A DNA stretch of 64,000 nt from an uncultured Bryobacteraceae bacterium (GTDB lineage: Bacteria; Acidobacteriota; Terriglobia; Bryobacterales; Bryobacteraceae): contig CAKZUE010000006.1 in the NCBI GenBank assembly GCA_937920635.1, positions 124,001-188,000 on the forward strand, read 5' to 3'. A program made the position numbers and the translations under genes. This document shows, piece after piece, positions 51,650 to 61,500 of this stretch. Below the pieces are notes generated by a model, which ran no database searches, was not told the DNA's origin, and worked only from the letters and a program-made list of their open reading frames with translations. Each line of letters begins with the position of its first letter. Positions within the stretch are counted from its first letter, which is position 1.

Positions 51650-52900
51650 TCACTTCGCAGAAGCGGGCAGCGACACGAGGAAGATCGCTCCGGCGTCCGG
51701 TTCGGAGTCGACGGTGATGACGCCGCCGTGGTCGCCGACGATTTTGGCCGAGATGGCGAGCCCGAGGCCGACCCCGCCCGGCTTGGTGGTAAAGAACGGG
51801 TTGAAGATCTGCTCGCGGTGTTCCGGGGGCACGCCCGGGCCGCGGTCGATGACGGCGATCTCGACGCCCTGGGCGGCGCGGCGCGTCTTGACGGTGACCA
51901 GCGCCCCGGGCGGCGACGCCTCCAGCGCGTTGCGCAGCAGATTGAAGAAGACGCGCTCGATCAGCTCTGCGTCCGCCTCGATCAGGGGCAGCGCCGGATC
52001 GTAGTTGCGGTGGATGCGCGCGGCCGAGCCGGGCGACTCGCGGTCGAGGTGTTCGATGGCGGTGTCGATCACGGCGTGGATGTCGGCGGGCGACTTTTCG
52101 AGCCGCGAGGGACGGGCGAATTCGAGGAAGCGCGTGATGAGGGAGTTCGTGCGGTCGACTTCGGAGGAGATGTACTCGGCCAGCTCGCGCACCACGGCAT
52201 TGTCGGCGGGCGCGCGGTCCATCAACATCTCGGCGCTGGCTTTCATGGTGCCGAGCGGATTGCGCAGCTCGTGGGCGAGTCCGGCGGTGAGCTGGCCCAG
52301 CGCGGCCAGCCGCTCGCTGCGCCGGGCGCTGGCTTCGGCCTCCAGCAGGCGGCGGTTGACCTCGGCCAGCTCGGCGGCGGCGGCTTCGGCGCGGCGGGCC
52401 GCGCGGCGGTTTTCTTCGGCCAGAGAGTGAGTGAGATACGCGACCACCGGCAGGAAGAGCACGCGCAGCGTCAGATCCCGCAGATAGAGTCCCTCCAGGA
52501 TGTAGCCGAGGTTGTAAGCCACCGGGATGAAGGCGAGGTAAGCCAGGCAGGCCAGCGCGGTGAACACTGCCGTGCCGGCGGGGCCGAGCGTGGTGGCCGC
52601 CGACAGCACCGGCAACAGCAGGATCAGGTAATAACTGGAAGCGATGCCGCCGGTGACGCCGATGAGGAGAAAGCCGAGCAGGAGCTTCAGCGAAATCAGC
52701 GCCAGGTTGCCGCGCGGCGACTGAAACGCGCGGACGCGGGGCGCGGCCACCTGAAGGACGGCCAGCGCGGAGAGGACCTCGATCTCGGCCGGGCCGCGCG
52801 TGGGGCTGACCCAGGCGAGAGCGGAAAACAGCAGCAGCCAGACGGCGTCCTGCGCGCGCGGCAGGAAGCGCTTCCACGGTGCGCTGTGGTTGGCCTGCAA
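51650..52900 (-). CDS. Membrane histidine kinase (NtrB/HisKA type)
   Basis: A 416-residue sensor kinase. Residues 15-160 hold five to six membrane helices with little periplasmic loop, so the signal may be membrane-borne. A coiled coil (160-200) leads to HisKA with phospho-acceptor His210 in 'LAHELRNPLGTMKASAEML'. The HATPase domain has the N box 'NLLRNALEAS', G1 'DRGPGVP', the F box 'NPFFTTKPGGVGLGLAI' and G2. Its partner is probably the NtrC-type regulator two genes downstream. The open frame of another phase through this gene is not used. It is divergent from the S1 gene by 87 bases. Confidence 0.92.
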   Translation of the reverse strand: MQANHSAPWKRFLPRAQDAVWLLLFSALAWVSPTRGPAEIEVLSALAVLQVAAPRVRAFQSPRGNLALISLKLLLGFLLIGVTGGIASSYYLILLLPVLSAATTLGPAGTAVFTALACLAYLAFIPVAYNLGYILEGLYLRDLTLRVLFLPVVAYLTHSLAEENRRAARRAEAAAAELAEVNRRLLEAEASARRSERLAALGQLTAGLAHELRNPLGTMKASAEMLMDRAPADNAVVRELAEYISSEVDRTNSLITRFLEFARPSRLEKSPADIHAVIDTAIEHLDRESPGSAARIHRNYDPALPLIEADAELIERVFFNLLRNALEASPPGALVTVKTRRAAQGVEIAVIDRGPGVPPEHREQIFNPFFTTKPGGVGLGLAISAKIVGDHGGVITVDSEPDAGAIFLVSLPASAK

Positions 52901-52987
52901 GCCGCCATCTTAGCGCACACGGAGCCGCCGTCCACCCTCGCTCGGGCGCGAGTATGTCAGAATATGAGAGGTCTCGCGAGTTTGTTC

Positions 52988-54703
52988 ATGAATCCAGCAG
53001 ATTCCCCCAACCTGACTGACGTTTCTCCGCTCACCGAAGCGCCCGCTCCGCCGCAGGAAGAGGCTTTCGGCGATATGCTGGCCGCGTTCGAAGCGGCGCA
53101 GAGCAATGGAGATGAAGGCGCAGCCCTGGAGGGCACGGTCGTTTCCATCAACGAAGAAGCGATCGTGGTCGATGTGGGCCGGAAGATGGAGGGCATTCTG
53201 CGGCGCGACACGCCGGGGCTGCCGGCCGATTTGGCGCCGGGCGCGACGCTGATGGTGAACATCAGCGGCCGCACCGATGACGGCTACTATCTGCTGTCGA
53301 CGATCCGCGTCGAGCAGCCGCGGGACTACACGGGGCTTCAGGCGGCGTTCGAAGGCAAGCATGTGATTCTCGGCTTGGTGACCGAGCTCGTGAAGGGCGG
53401 ACTGCGGGTGCAGGTGGCCGACGGGGTTCACGCATTTCTGCCAGCGTCGCGCAGCGGCATCAGCGAGATGGCGGAGCTGCCCTCGCTGGTGGGGCAGCAG
53501 ATCGAGTGCCGGATCACGAAGCTGGAACTGGAAAACCCTGAGCGTCCCGACATCGTCGTGGACCGGCGCGGCGTGCTGGAAGAGCAGGCGGCGGCGGCCA
53601 AACAGGCGGCCTTTGAGCGGCTTCAGGAAGGCATGGTGGTGCAGGGGCGCGTCCGCACGGTGACCGATTTCGGCGCCTTCGTCGAGCTCGCGCCTGGCAT
53701 CGACGGACTGCTCCATGTGACCGACATGAGCTGGAGCCGCGTCGACAAGCCCTCCAGCGTGGTCAGCCCCGGGCAGACCGTGGAAGTGAAGATCCTGAAG
53801 ATCAACCGTGGCAGCCGGAAGATCTCGCTCGGTATGAAGCAACTGGCCCCGGATCCCTGGACCGAGGCGACAGCGGCTCTCAAGCCGGGCGACCGCGTGC
53901 GGGGCAAGGTGGTGCGGCTGGCGGAGTTCGGCGCATTCGTCGAAATCGCGCCCGGCGTGGACGGGCTGATTCACTTGTCTGAGATGTCCTGGTCGAAGCG
54001 GGTGCGGAAGCCGGAGGACGTGGTGCAGGTGGGTGACGCGGTAGAGGCCGTGGTGCTGGAGGTCAAGCCCGCCGAACGGCGCATCGCGCTGGGGCTGAAA
54101 CAGGCGCTCGGCAATCCGTGGGACACCGCGGCAACGCGGTTCGCCCCGGGCACCGTCGTGGAAGGACCGGTGACGAGCCTGGCGCAGTTCGGGGCGTTCG
54201 TGGATCTGGGCGACGGCATTGAAGGCATGATCCATGTGGCCGACATCACCCGCGAGAAGCGCGTGCAGCATCCCAAAGAGGTGCTGTCGCCGGGGCAGGT
54301 GGTGAAGGCGCAGGTGCTCGAAGTGGACACCGAGAAGCGGCGGATCCGGCTCAGCATGAAGGCCCTGGAACCGACCTCCGCCGACATCTTCATCAGCGAG
54401 CATCAGGTGGGCGACCTGGTGAGCGGGCGCGTCGTGGAGACGCACGCGAGCCACGCCAAAGTCGAAATCAGCGAGGGCGTGCACGCCCGCTGCCGGCTGA
54501 AAGAAGCCGTGGGCGAGGGCGAGAAAGCGCGCGCGGCGGCTGCGGACGTCGACGGGCTGGCGGCGCTGCTGGCGGCGAAATGGAAGGGCGGCGGCAGCGC
54601 GGAGAGCGACCGCAAGACCCTGCGCACGGGCCAGTTGAGGCGCTTCCGCATCGTCGCCCTGGAACCGGCCCACCGCCGGATCGAAGTCGAAGTGGCAGAC
54701 TGA
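52988..54703 (+). CDS. rpsA: 30S ribosomal protein S1 (six S1 domains)
   Basis: From the ATG at 52988 the protein has 571 residues and six S1/OB-fold repeats, at about 46-108, 123-193, 214-285, 300-372, 386-458 and 474-570. The last four include the best matches, with 'DFGAFVELAPGIDGLLHVTDMSW', 'EFGAFVEIAPGVDGLIHLSEMSW' and 'QFGAFVDLGDGIEGMIHVADIT' motifs (each cited across two strands). S1 binds mRNA on the 30S subunit and aids initiation. The first and last repeats are divergent, as in E. coli S1. The frame is open far upstream, antisense to the kinase, and an alternative ATG at 52964 would add eight residues. Confidence 0.88.
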   Translation: MNPADSPNLTDVSPLTEAPAPPQEEAFGDMLAAFEAAQSNGDEGAALEGTVVSINEEAIVVDVGRKMEGILRRDTPGLPADLAPGATLMVNISGRTDDGYYLLSTIRVEQPRDYTGLQAAFEGKHVILGLVTELVKGGLRVQVADGVHAFLPASRSGISEMAELPSLVGQQIECRITKLELENPERPDIVVDRRGVLEEQAAAAKQAAFERLQEGMVVQGRVRTVTDFGAFVELAPGIDGLLHVTDMSWSRVDKPSSVVSPGQTVEVKILKINRGSRKISLGMKQLAPDPWTEATAALKPGDRVRGKVVRLAEFGAFVEIAPGVDGLIHLSEMSWSKRVRKPEDVVQVGDAVEAVVLEVKPAERRIALGLKQALGNPWDTAATRFAPGTVVEGPVTSLAQFGAFVDLGDGIEGMIHVADITREKRVQHPKEVLSPGQVVKAQVLEVDTEKRRIRLSMKALEPTSADIFISEHQVGDLVSGRVVETHASHAKVEISEGVHARCRLKEAVGEGEKARAAAADVDGLAALLAAKWKGGGSAESDRKTLRTGQLRRFRIVALEPAHRRIEVEVAD

Positions 54704-54780
54704 CATTTCCGGCGAGACGTTTTTCTCCCTGATCCGTCTGTTCCCGGTGAGGGCGTGCTGTGCCCGACCGAGGAACCACC

Positions 54781-55416
54781 ATGGAACCGGGAGCCACACT
54801 GGCGATCGAAGGCGGCGCCCGCGCGAGCGCCCGGCGGGATGCATGCATGGACGAGGCTGCCACGATCCGCGCCGCGCAGTCCGGCGACGCTGAGGCCTTC
54901 GAGCGGCTGGTCCGCTCCTACGATCAACAGGTGCTGCGGCTGGCGATGAACCTGCTGCGCAACCCCGACGATGCCCATGACGTGTACCAGGAGACGTTTC
55001 TGCGCGTCTTCCGGAACCTGGGCAGCTTCCGCTTCGACTGCAGTTTCTCCACGTGGGTTTACCGCATCGCCACGAATCTGTGCCTGGACCTGCTGCGCAA
55101 GCGCAAAGTCCGGCGCACGGAGCCGGCGGCGGTGGAGACCGGCGAAGGCGTGATGGACCGGCTCGAAGCGGTGCCGGAAGCGCGCCCGGCGGGCGATCCG
55201 CAGCGGGCGGCGCTGAACGGCGAGTTGCGGGCGGTGATCGAGAAGGCGCTAGACGGGCTGACGCCGCGCGAACGGACGGTGTTCGAGCTGCGCCACTACC
55301 AGGGGATGCGGCTCAAGGAAATCGGCGAGGCGCTCGGGGCGAGCGAGGAGGCGGCGAAAAACTGCCTGTTCCGGGCGACGCAGAAGATGCGCCAGGCGTT
55401 GGGAGAGTTCCTATGA
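54781..55416 (+). CDS. ECF-type RNA polymerase sigma factor (RpoE-like)
   Basis: A 211-residue group 4 sigma factor. Region 2 is at about 40-105 ('FERLVRSYDQQVLRLAMNLLRNPDDAHDVYQETFLRVFRNLGSF' across its helices, 'FSTWVYRIATNLCLDLLRKRK'). Region 4 is at 155-205 ('LDGLTPRERTVFELRHYQGMRLKEIGEALGASEEAAKNCLFRA'), where the helix-turn-helix recognises the -35. The ATG at 54781 has GAGGAA in front. Its TGA overlaps the ATG of the membrane anti-sigma gene (ATGA), the classical sigma/anti-sigma arrangement, so its activity is probably released by an envelope signal. Confidence 0.92.
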   Translation: MEPGATLAIEGGARASARRDACMDEAATIRAAQSGDAEAFERLVRSYDQQVLRLAMNLLRNPDDAHDVYQETFLRVFRNLGSFRFDCSFSTWVYRIATNLCLDLLRKRKVRRTEPAAVETGEGVMDRLEAVPEARPAGDPQRAALNGELRAVIEKALDGLTPRERTVFELRHYQGMRLKEIGEALGASEEAAKNCLFRATQKMRQALGEFL

Positions 55417-56330
55417 ACTGCCAGGAAGTCCGGGATCTGATTCCGCTGTATCTGTACGGCGAGCTGAGCTTCGACGAAGAAGAGCGCGTGGAGCGGCATC
55501 TGGCCTCCTGCGCCGCGTGCGCCGCCGAGCGGGCGCGGTGCGAGAAGCTGACGCTCCTGCTCGGAGAGGGCGAGGCGGGCGTTTCAGCGGAGCTGCTGGC
55601 GCGGTGCCGGCGCGATCTGGCGGCGGCGCTCGAGAAAGAACGCAGGCGGCGCGGCTGGGCGGCGCTGCGGCGGTTCTGGACCGAGTGGGTGGTGTCGCCT
55701 CCGATGTGGCTGCGCCCCGTGGGAGCGATGGCGATGCTCGCGCTCGGGTTCTTTGGCGCCCGGATGCTGCCGGAGGACGCGGCGGTGCTGGGCCCGCTGG
55801 CGCGGAGCTCGCCGCCGGCGGTGGTCGGGAAAGTCCGTCTGGTGGACACCACGGACCGGGGCGAGGTGCGCGTGCAGTACGAAGAGATCCGGCCCCGCGA
55901 GTTGCGCGGATCGTTTCAGGATGAGCGGATCCGGCGGTTGCTGCTGGCCGCGGCAAACGACCCCACCGACCCGGGAGTCCGGGTGGAGTCGATCGACCTG
56001 TTGAAGAACCGCACGGCGGATGCGGAGGTGCGGCGCGCGCTGATCAACGCGCTGCGCACGGACGAGAACGCGGGCGTGCGGCTGAAGGCCCTGGAAGCTC
56101 TGCGGCCTTATGCGCATGAGCCCGAGACGCGGCAGGCGCTGGCGCAGGTGTTGCTCGATGAAAAGCATGTCGCCGTGCGGATGGCGGCGGTGGAGATGCT
56201 GGCCGACGTCCAGGAGCCGGACGTGGCGGGAGCGCTGCAACAGTTGCTGCACCGCGAAGAGGACCAATACGTGCGGCAGCGTACGCTGAAGGCGCTGGCG
56301 GCGATGAAGGCGTCCTACGGCACGTTCTGA
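55413..56330 (+). CDS. Zinc-finger (zf-HC2) transmembrane anti-sigma factor with HEAT-like repeats
   Basis: The 305-residue protein starts with a ZAS/zf-HC2 domain: His28-x3-Cys32-x2-Cys35 ('HLASCAAC') preceded by 'CQEVRDLIPLYLYGELSFDEEE', which binds and inhibits the ECF sigma encoded just upstream. A membrane helix lies near residues 95-118 ('MWLRPVGAMAMLALGFFGARML'). The outer half (about 165-300) carries HEAT-like helical repeats ('VRVESIDLLKNRTADAEVRRALINAL', 'VRLKALEAL', 'VRMAAVEMLADV', 'VRQRTLKALAAM'), an unusual sensor module. It overlaps the sigma gene by four bases. Such pairs sense envelope or partner-protein status. Confidence 0.88.
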   Translation: MNCQEVRDLIPLYLYGELSFDEEERVERHLASCAACAAERARCEKLTLLLGEGEAGVSAELLARCRRDLAAALEKERRRRGWAALRRFWTEWVVSPPMWLRPVGAMAMLALGFFGARMLPEDAAVLGPLARSSPPAVVGKVRLVDTTDRGEVRVQYEEIRPRELRGSFQDERIRRLLLAAANDPTDPGVRVESIDLLKNRTADAEVRRALINALRTDENAGVRLKALEALRPYAHEPETRQALAQVLLDEKHVAVRMAAVEMLADVQEPDVAGALQQLLHREEDQYVRQRTLKALAAMKASYGTF

Positions 56331-56358
56331 GCCGCGCGGGAGCGCCGCAGGCGCGACC

Positions 56359-56388
56359 AAGCGGCCCGCACTCGCAGGGCGGCCGCTT
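56359..56388. terminator. Bidirectional hairpin between convergent anti-sigma and VWA genes
   Basis: AAGCGGCC (56359-56366) pairs with GGCCGCTT (56381-56388), in the 100-base gap between convergent genes. It would terminate both; T-runs are short. Confidence 0.6.
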
Positions 56389-56430
56389 GTTCCGGCGGCG
56401 GGCGCCGCGTCCACGTGCGGCACAGTCCCC

Positions 56431-58509
56431 CTACGGCGCCACCACCAGCGGCGCGCGCAGGAATCCCGCCCGCTGCCCCAGCCTGTCGATCACGTTGAGC
56501 TGCGCGATATACTCGCCCGCGGGCAGCTTCAACGGCACTTCCAGCGAAATGGCGGCGCTGCGGCTCTGGGCATCTTTCAGCGCATTCACCACCGCCGGCC
56601 GCGACTGATGCACGAGCTTCCCGTCCCGGTACACCGTCAGCGCCGCCGCCAGCGAGGGCCGCTGCTGAGCCGCGTCCGTCTCCGGATCGTACGCCTCCGC
56701 GTAGACGTACACCGTCTGCCCCTGCCGGAACACCCGCGTCACGCTCGGCAGCAGCTTCTCCCTGCCGCGCACCAGCGGGTGCGTGTCCTGCCTCTTCATC
56801 AATTTCCTGTCCGCCGCGCCCACGGCTTCGCTCACCGGCACGCGCTGCGCCCCCAACACCAGCGAACTCAGCCGCACTTCATCCTTCAGCCCGCCCAGAT
56901 CGGGAATCGTAAAGCGGGTATCAAATGATCCCAGCTTGCCGGTCAGGTTCTCCCGCACCACCATCCGCATCGTGTACGCGCCCGGCGGAAGCGTGAATCC
57001 CGTGTCGTATACCAGGCTGCGCGATCCCAACTGCCCCGCTTTCTCGTCCCGCAACTGAATCTTGATCGAGTCGCGCACCGTCGCCGCTACCGCGCCCCGC
57101 GCGTCCTTCACCTGCCCGATGAAATCGAACGTGGTCGTCTCCGCCGATCCCTGCTTCTTCAGCGGAATCGCCGAACCCGGGATCTTCACCGCCACCGGCA
57201 CGAAATACTGGCTGCGCGCCAGCCGGAACCAGTTCACCTCCAGCGCCAGCCGCAACTGCGTCACCGGATCGCCCGCCAGCAGCGCCTCCTCAAGCTGCTT
57301 CTCCTTGTCGTACCCCGTGAACGCCGCGAAGTCCTTTTCCGCGAAATACCCGCGGCGGTAATCGAGCCGCGCCCGCAGCCGCGCCTGCACCGCCGGCTTC
57401 AGCTTCACCTCCACGCGCCGGTATTGCCCGTCGCGCCGCTCGTCGGTCGAGTAGTAGCCCAGAATGTAATAGCTCTGGATGTCCTGCTGCGCCCGCTGAA
57501 TGCCCAGCGCCAGATCGTTTGAATCGAACAGCGCGCGCCCGCCCGTATCAGAGGCCAGCATCTCCAGCGTGTCCTGCGTATCGTAGCTGCGCTGCCGCTG
57601 TCTGCCCTGCGCCTGCCCGCTGAACAGCCCCGTCCCCGACACCGCCGCCACGCTCGCGCCGCCGCCCGGCGGCTCCGCCTGCAAGCCCCGCACGTCCACC
57701 GGATAAAAGCTCACGTTGGAGCGCACCGCCGCATTCACCGCCGCACGCAGTTGCGCTTCATTGTCCATCCCCGTGCGGCTTACGCCCGCCGTAAAGTACA
57801 CCACCGCCTTCTTCTCCGGCAGCGCCGCCAGCGAGCGCGCCAGGTCCTCCAGCGCCGCCAGCTTGCGGTCCGTGTTGAACACGTTGAATTCCGTGTCGTC
57901 GGCTGAAAACGCCGTGTCCTCGCCCGCCTCCGCATCCGTCGCGCCTTCCGCCGCCAGTTCGCTCATCTCGCCGGTCTGGAATTTCCTGACGGTTTCGATC
58001 AGCGCGTCGCGGTCGCCCGTGAACTCCTGCACCACGCGCAACCGCGAACCAAAGGCCATAATGCGCACCAGGTCCGCGGCTGTCATTTTGTTCCGGATCC
58101 ACTCCTCGGCCGCCTCCTTCGCGCGCACCTGCTGCGCTTCATCGAGCGACGTCCAGTCGAAGTAGAGCACGATCAGCCGCCGGTCGCGGTAACGCACCGG
58201 CAGCACCGCGCCCGTCTGCTGTTCAGCTTGCACTCGCTGCGCCGCGGGCGCCTCCGCCGTCATCACCGCCGCGCCGGGCGCCGCTTCCTCGATCTGCTGG
58301 AACTCGAACACGCGCACCGTCTGCGGCTTGCCGTTCTCGGTAATCAGGAAATCGTCCTGCGTGAGCCCCTTCACCGGGCGCCCCTGCCCGTCGCGCACGA
58401 ACACGGTGACGATCACCAGGTTCGCCGAAGCGCGGAACGTCGGCGTCTCCTCCGGCGGCTGCGCCAGCAGCGCCAGGCAAAGCAGAGCGGACAGCATTTC
58501 CTTCCTCAT
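56431..58509 (-). CDS. Secreted VWFA-related Acidobacterial-type protein
   Basis: A 692-residue protein with a short signal peptide ('MRKEMLSALLCLALLAQ'). Residues about 28-75 form the lead motif of the 'VWFA-related Acidobacterial' family ('VIVTVFVRDGQGRPVKGLTQDDFLITENGK'). A von Willebrand A-like domain follows (about 110-330). Its MIDAS is altered, since 'VLYFDWTSLDE' replaces the strict DxSxS. A long C-terminal part of beta domains ends 'RAGFLRAPLVVAP'. The function is unknown; the family is very abundant in this phylum and often sits beside Oar-like receptors. It begins 3 bases after the stop of the receptor gene, so they form one operon. Confidence 0.85.
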   Translation of the reverse strand: MRKEMLSALLCLALLAQPPEETPTFRASANLVIVTVFVRDGQGRPVKGLTQDDFLITENGKPQTVRVFEFQQIEEAAPGAAVMTAEAPAAQRVQAEQQTGAVLPVRYRDRRLIVLYFDWTSLDEAQQVRAKEAAEEWIRNKMTAADLVRIMAFGSRLRVVQEFTGDRDALIETVRKFQTGEMSELAAEGATDAEAGEDTAFSADDTEFNVFNTDRKLAALEDLARSLAALPEKKAVVYFTAGVSRTGMDNEAQLRAAVNAAVRSNVSFYPVDVRGLQAEPPGGGASVAAVSGTGLFSGQAQGRQRQRSYDTQDTLEMLASDTGGRALFDSNDLALGIQRAQQDIQSYYILGYYSTDERRDGQYRRVEVKLKPAVQARLRARLDYRRGYFAEKDFAAFTGYDKEKQLEEALLAGDPVTQLRLALEVNWFRLARSQYFVPVAVKIPGSAIPLKKQGSAETTTFDFIGQVKDARGAVAATVRDSIKIQLRDEKAGQLGSRSLVYDTGFTLPPGAYTMRMVVRENLTGKLGSFDTRFTIPDLGGLKDEVRLSSLVLGAQRVPVSEAVGAADRKLMKRQDTHPLVRGREKLLPSVTRVFRQGQTVYVYAEAYDPETDAAQQRPSLAAALTVYRDGKLVHQSRPAVVNALKDAQSRSAAISLEVPLKLPAGEYIAQLNVIDRLGQRAGFLRAPLVVAP

Positions 58510-58512
58510 GGC

Positions 58513-61500
58513 CTAAAACCGGAACCTCGCCGTGATCTGCACGCTGCGCATCGAACCCGCGGCGGTCGCCTGGCCGTAGTTGGCCGCGTTCACCACCGTG
58601 CCATAGCTCGTCAGGTTCACGTGGTTCAGAATGTTCTGCCCCTCCAGCCGCAGCTCCAGCCGCCGCATCGCGCTCTCGCCCATCTGGAACGAGCGCCCGA
58701 AGCCCGCGTTCAGCACCACGCTCCCCGGCCCGGGAATCGTGTTGCGCCCCGCATTGCCGTAACGGTCCGCCGGCGGCACGGCGAACGCCGCCGTGTTGAA
58801 GTAGCCCGAGCCGCTCCTGACCGGCAGCCCCGTCGCATCCGCCCGCGCGCTTCCGGTGGCGCCGCTGCCGCCGGGATCGGCCACCGCGCCCAGCACCCGC
58901 GCCGTCAGCGGGCGTCCCGAGTTGGCCTGCAAGTTCACGTTCAGGTTCCAGTCGCGCAGCAGCGTGGTCCACGTGTTGCGCTGCCGCATCCAGATGCCAG
59001 TGGGACCGAAGGGCGACGTGAACATTCCATTGAACTGCAACTGATGCCGCACGTCGAAGTTCGACAGCCCGCGCTCCGCGCGCAGGTTGTTCTCGTCCTG
59101 CACCACCAGATTGCCCGCGCCGCCGATCGAGCTGGCATTGTCGATCGACTTGGAAAACGTGTAGAGCGCGGACCAGCTCACCCCGCGCCGCATCCGCTTC
59201 ACCACGCGCAACTGGCCGGAATGGAAAATCGAGCTGCCCTCCGGGCTGTCAAAGGTGAAGCCCGTGGCGTACGGGATCGGGCGGCGCAGTTCGCTGTCGG
59301 TGGGCGAGCCCGGCGCGGCGCGGTTCGGAATGCGCAGGATGTCGAGCGCCGTGCCCTTCGTGCCCAGGTAGCTGGTTTCGATGACGTAGCCGCGCACGTC
59401 CTGCTGCACGCTCAGGCTCCAGGTCTGCGCGTACGGGGCGCGGTAGTCCGGGTTCACCGCGAACGAGTTCAGGATCGTCTGCTGCTCCGGCCCGCGGAAC
59501 GGCTGCCCCAGCGTCAGCCGCGCCGCCGTGGAGGTGTTGAACGTCGCCGCCGTGGCGAACGGCGGCTGATACACCAGCCGCTGCGCGATCCGGTTGAACA
59601 CGGCCAGGTCGTAAAAGATGCTGTAGCCCAGCCGCACAATCGTGCGCCGCTTCTGGCTCGGCCGCCACGCCAGCCCCAGCCTCGGCGCTACGTTGTTCCG
59701 GTCGGACCGGATCAGCCCGTCCGGCACGCTGCCCATCCACGGCCCCTCGCCGCCAGGCGTCACCACCGCCGCGCCGGTCCATCCCGGCGCCAGATCGAGG
59801 TTCGCCATGCGGCCGTACTTTTCCCGGAACGGAAGCCACGCGTCCCACCGCAGCCCCGCGTTCAACGTCAGCCCCGGGCGCGCGCGCCATTCATCCTGCG
59901 CAAACACGCTGAACACGCTCTGCCGCATATACGTATCCGGCTGCCCGAACCGCACGCTGCTCTGCTGCACGTAGCCAAGCAGGAAGTCCGCAAAATCGTT
60001 GCCCGTGCCGGGAAGCGGCCGCCCCGCCGCGTCCAGCCCGCTGGTCAGCAGACCGCCGAAGAACAGCGTCCCGCGGGCGTTCGGATCGAGCAGCGTGTTC
60101 TGCTGCGTGCGCGTGTAAGCGAACCCCGCCGTGATCGAATGCGCCCGCCGCACGATCGTCCAGCCGTCGCTGAAATTCCACGTGTGCACCATGCGCCGGC
60201 TCCGGTTGCCGTCGCTCAGGTCGCCGTAGTTGGTGAAGTTCAGGTTCGGCGGGCCGAAATTGACCGGATCGCGCGAGGCGCCTTCGATGCCCAACTGCCC
60301 CGCCACGTCCGCCCCGTAAGCGAAAAACGGGATCAGGGCGTTGTAGTTGCGGTTGTAACCGGCGCGGATGTTGTGGATCAGCCGCGGCGCCAGCGTCTGG
60401 CTCCAGCTCACGTTCGTGTTCCAGCCGCGCCCGCGGCTCGGATCGCGCCATCCGAACAACTGGATGTTCTCCGAATACCGCCTCTGCCACGCCAAATCGA
60501 ACGCCAGCCGGTTGCGCCGGTTCAGCGTACGGTTCACGCGGACGTTGAGGTTGTCGTTCGATTGGGGCTGCGCCGCCGACAGCGTCCAGTTCTGCACCGC
60601 GCCCGGGCGGTTCGGCAGCGGGATGTATTCGAGCAGCCCGCGCGCGATAGGGCTCACGCGCGCCTCGGGGATGCGGTTGTCGGGAAACGGCGCGCCGGAG
60701 AGAGGGTCGTAGATCACCGCCGGCCTCAGCGGCTCCAGCCGCCGGAAATCGCCTGCGCGCACCGCCTCGTCCGGCAGCACCGCGAAGCCGTTGTAGACCG
60801 TGTTGCCCCGGCCCGCGTTGTAGTTCACGAAGAAGAACGAATTGTCCGCCCCGAACAGCCGCCCCAGCTTCAACGGCCCGCCCAAAGATCCCCCAAAGCG
60901 CGTCTGCGTGTATTGCGGCTTCTCCACCGGACGCCCGTTTACGCCATAGGGGGCCGCGTCCAGTGCATCGTCGCGCAGGTTGAACATCAGCCCGCCGCGG
61001 ATCTGCTGCCGCGCCCGCTGTGCCCGGTTGCCGAACCCCTCCCGTTGCAGCGCGCCCCCGAAGCGCTCCGCCAGCGCGCGCTTCAGCTTCTCCTGCTCCT
61101 CCGGGCTGAGATTGCGGAACTCCTCCGGCGACATCCGCCCCAGGCCAGGCCCCATGCCGCCGCGCATGCCCGGCCCGCCCCCTGGAGGGCCGCCCATCAT
61201 CCCTCCCCCGGGGCCCATTCCTCCTCCGCGCATCCCCGGGCCTCCGCCCGGTCCGCCACCAGCGCCTCCCGGCCCTCCGCCAAATCCCGCGGGACCGCTG
61301 GGCGCACCCGCCGCGCCGCCTTCCGGCCCGAACGGTCCGCCCGCCGCGCCGCCCGGCCCGAGCATGCCCGCCATCATCGGCGCCGCAAATCCAAACTCGA
61401 AGAAGCCTGGCCGCCCCGCCTCCTGCAACCCGCGGCTCAGAGAGCCCTGCACCAGGAACGACTCGCTCGCATCGCTCGCCCCGGCATTCACCGCCGCCTG

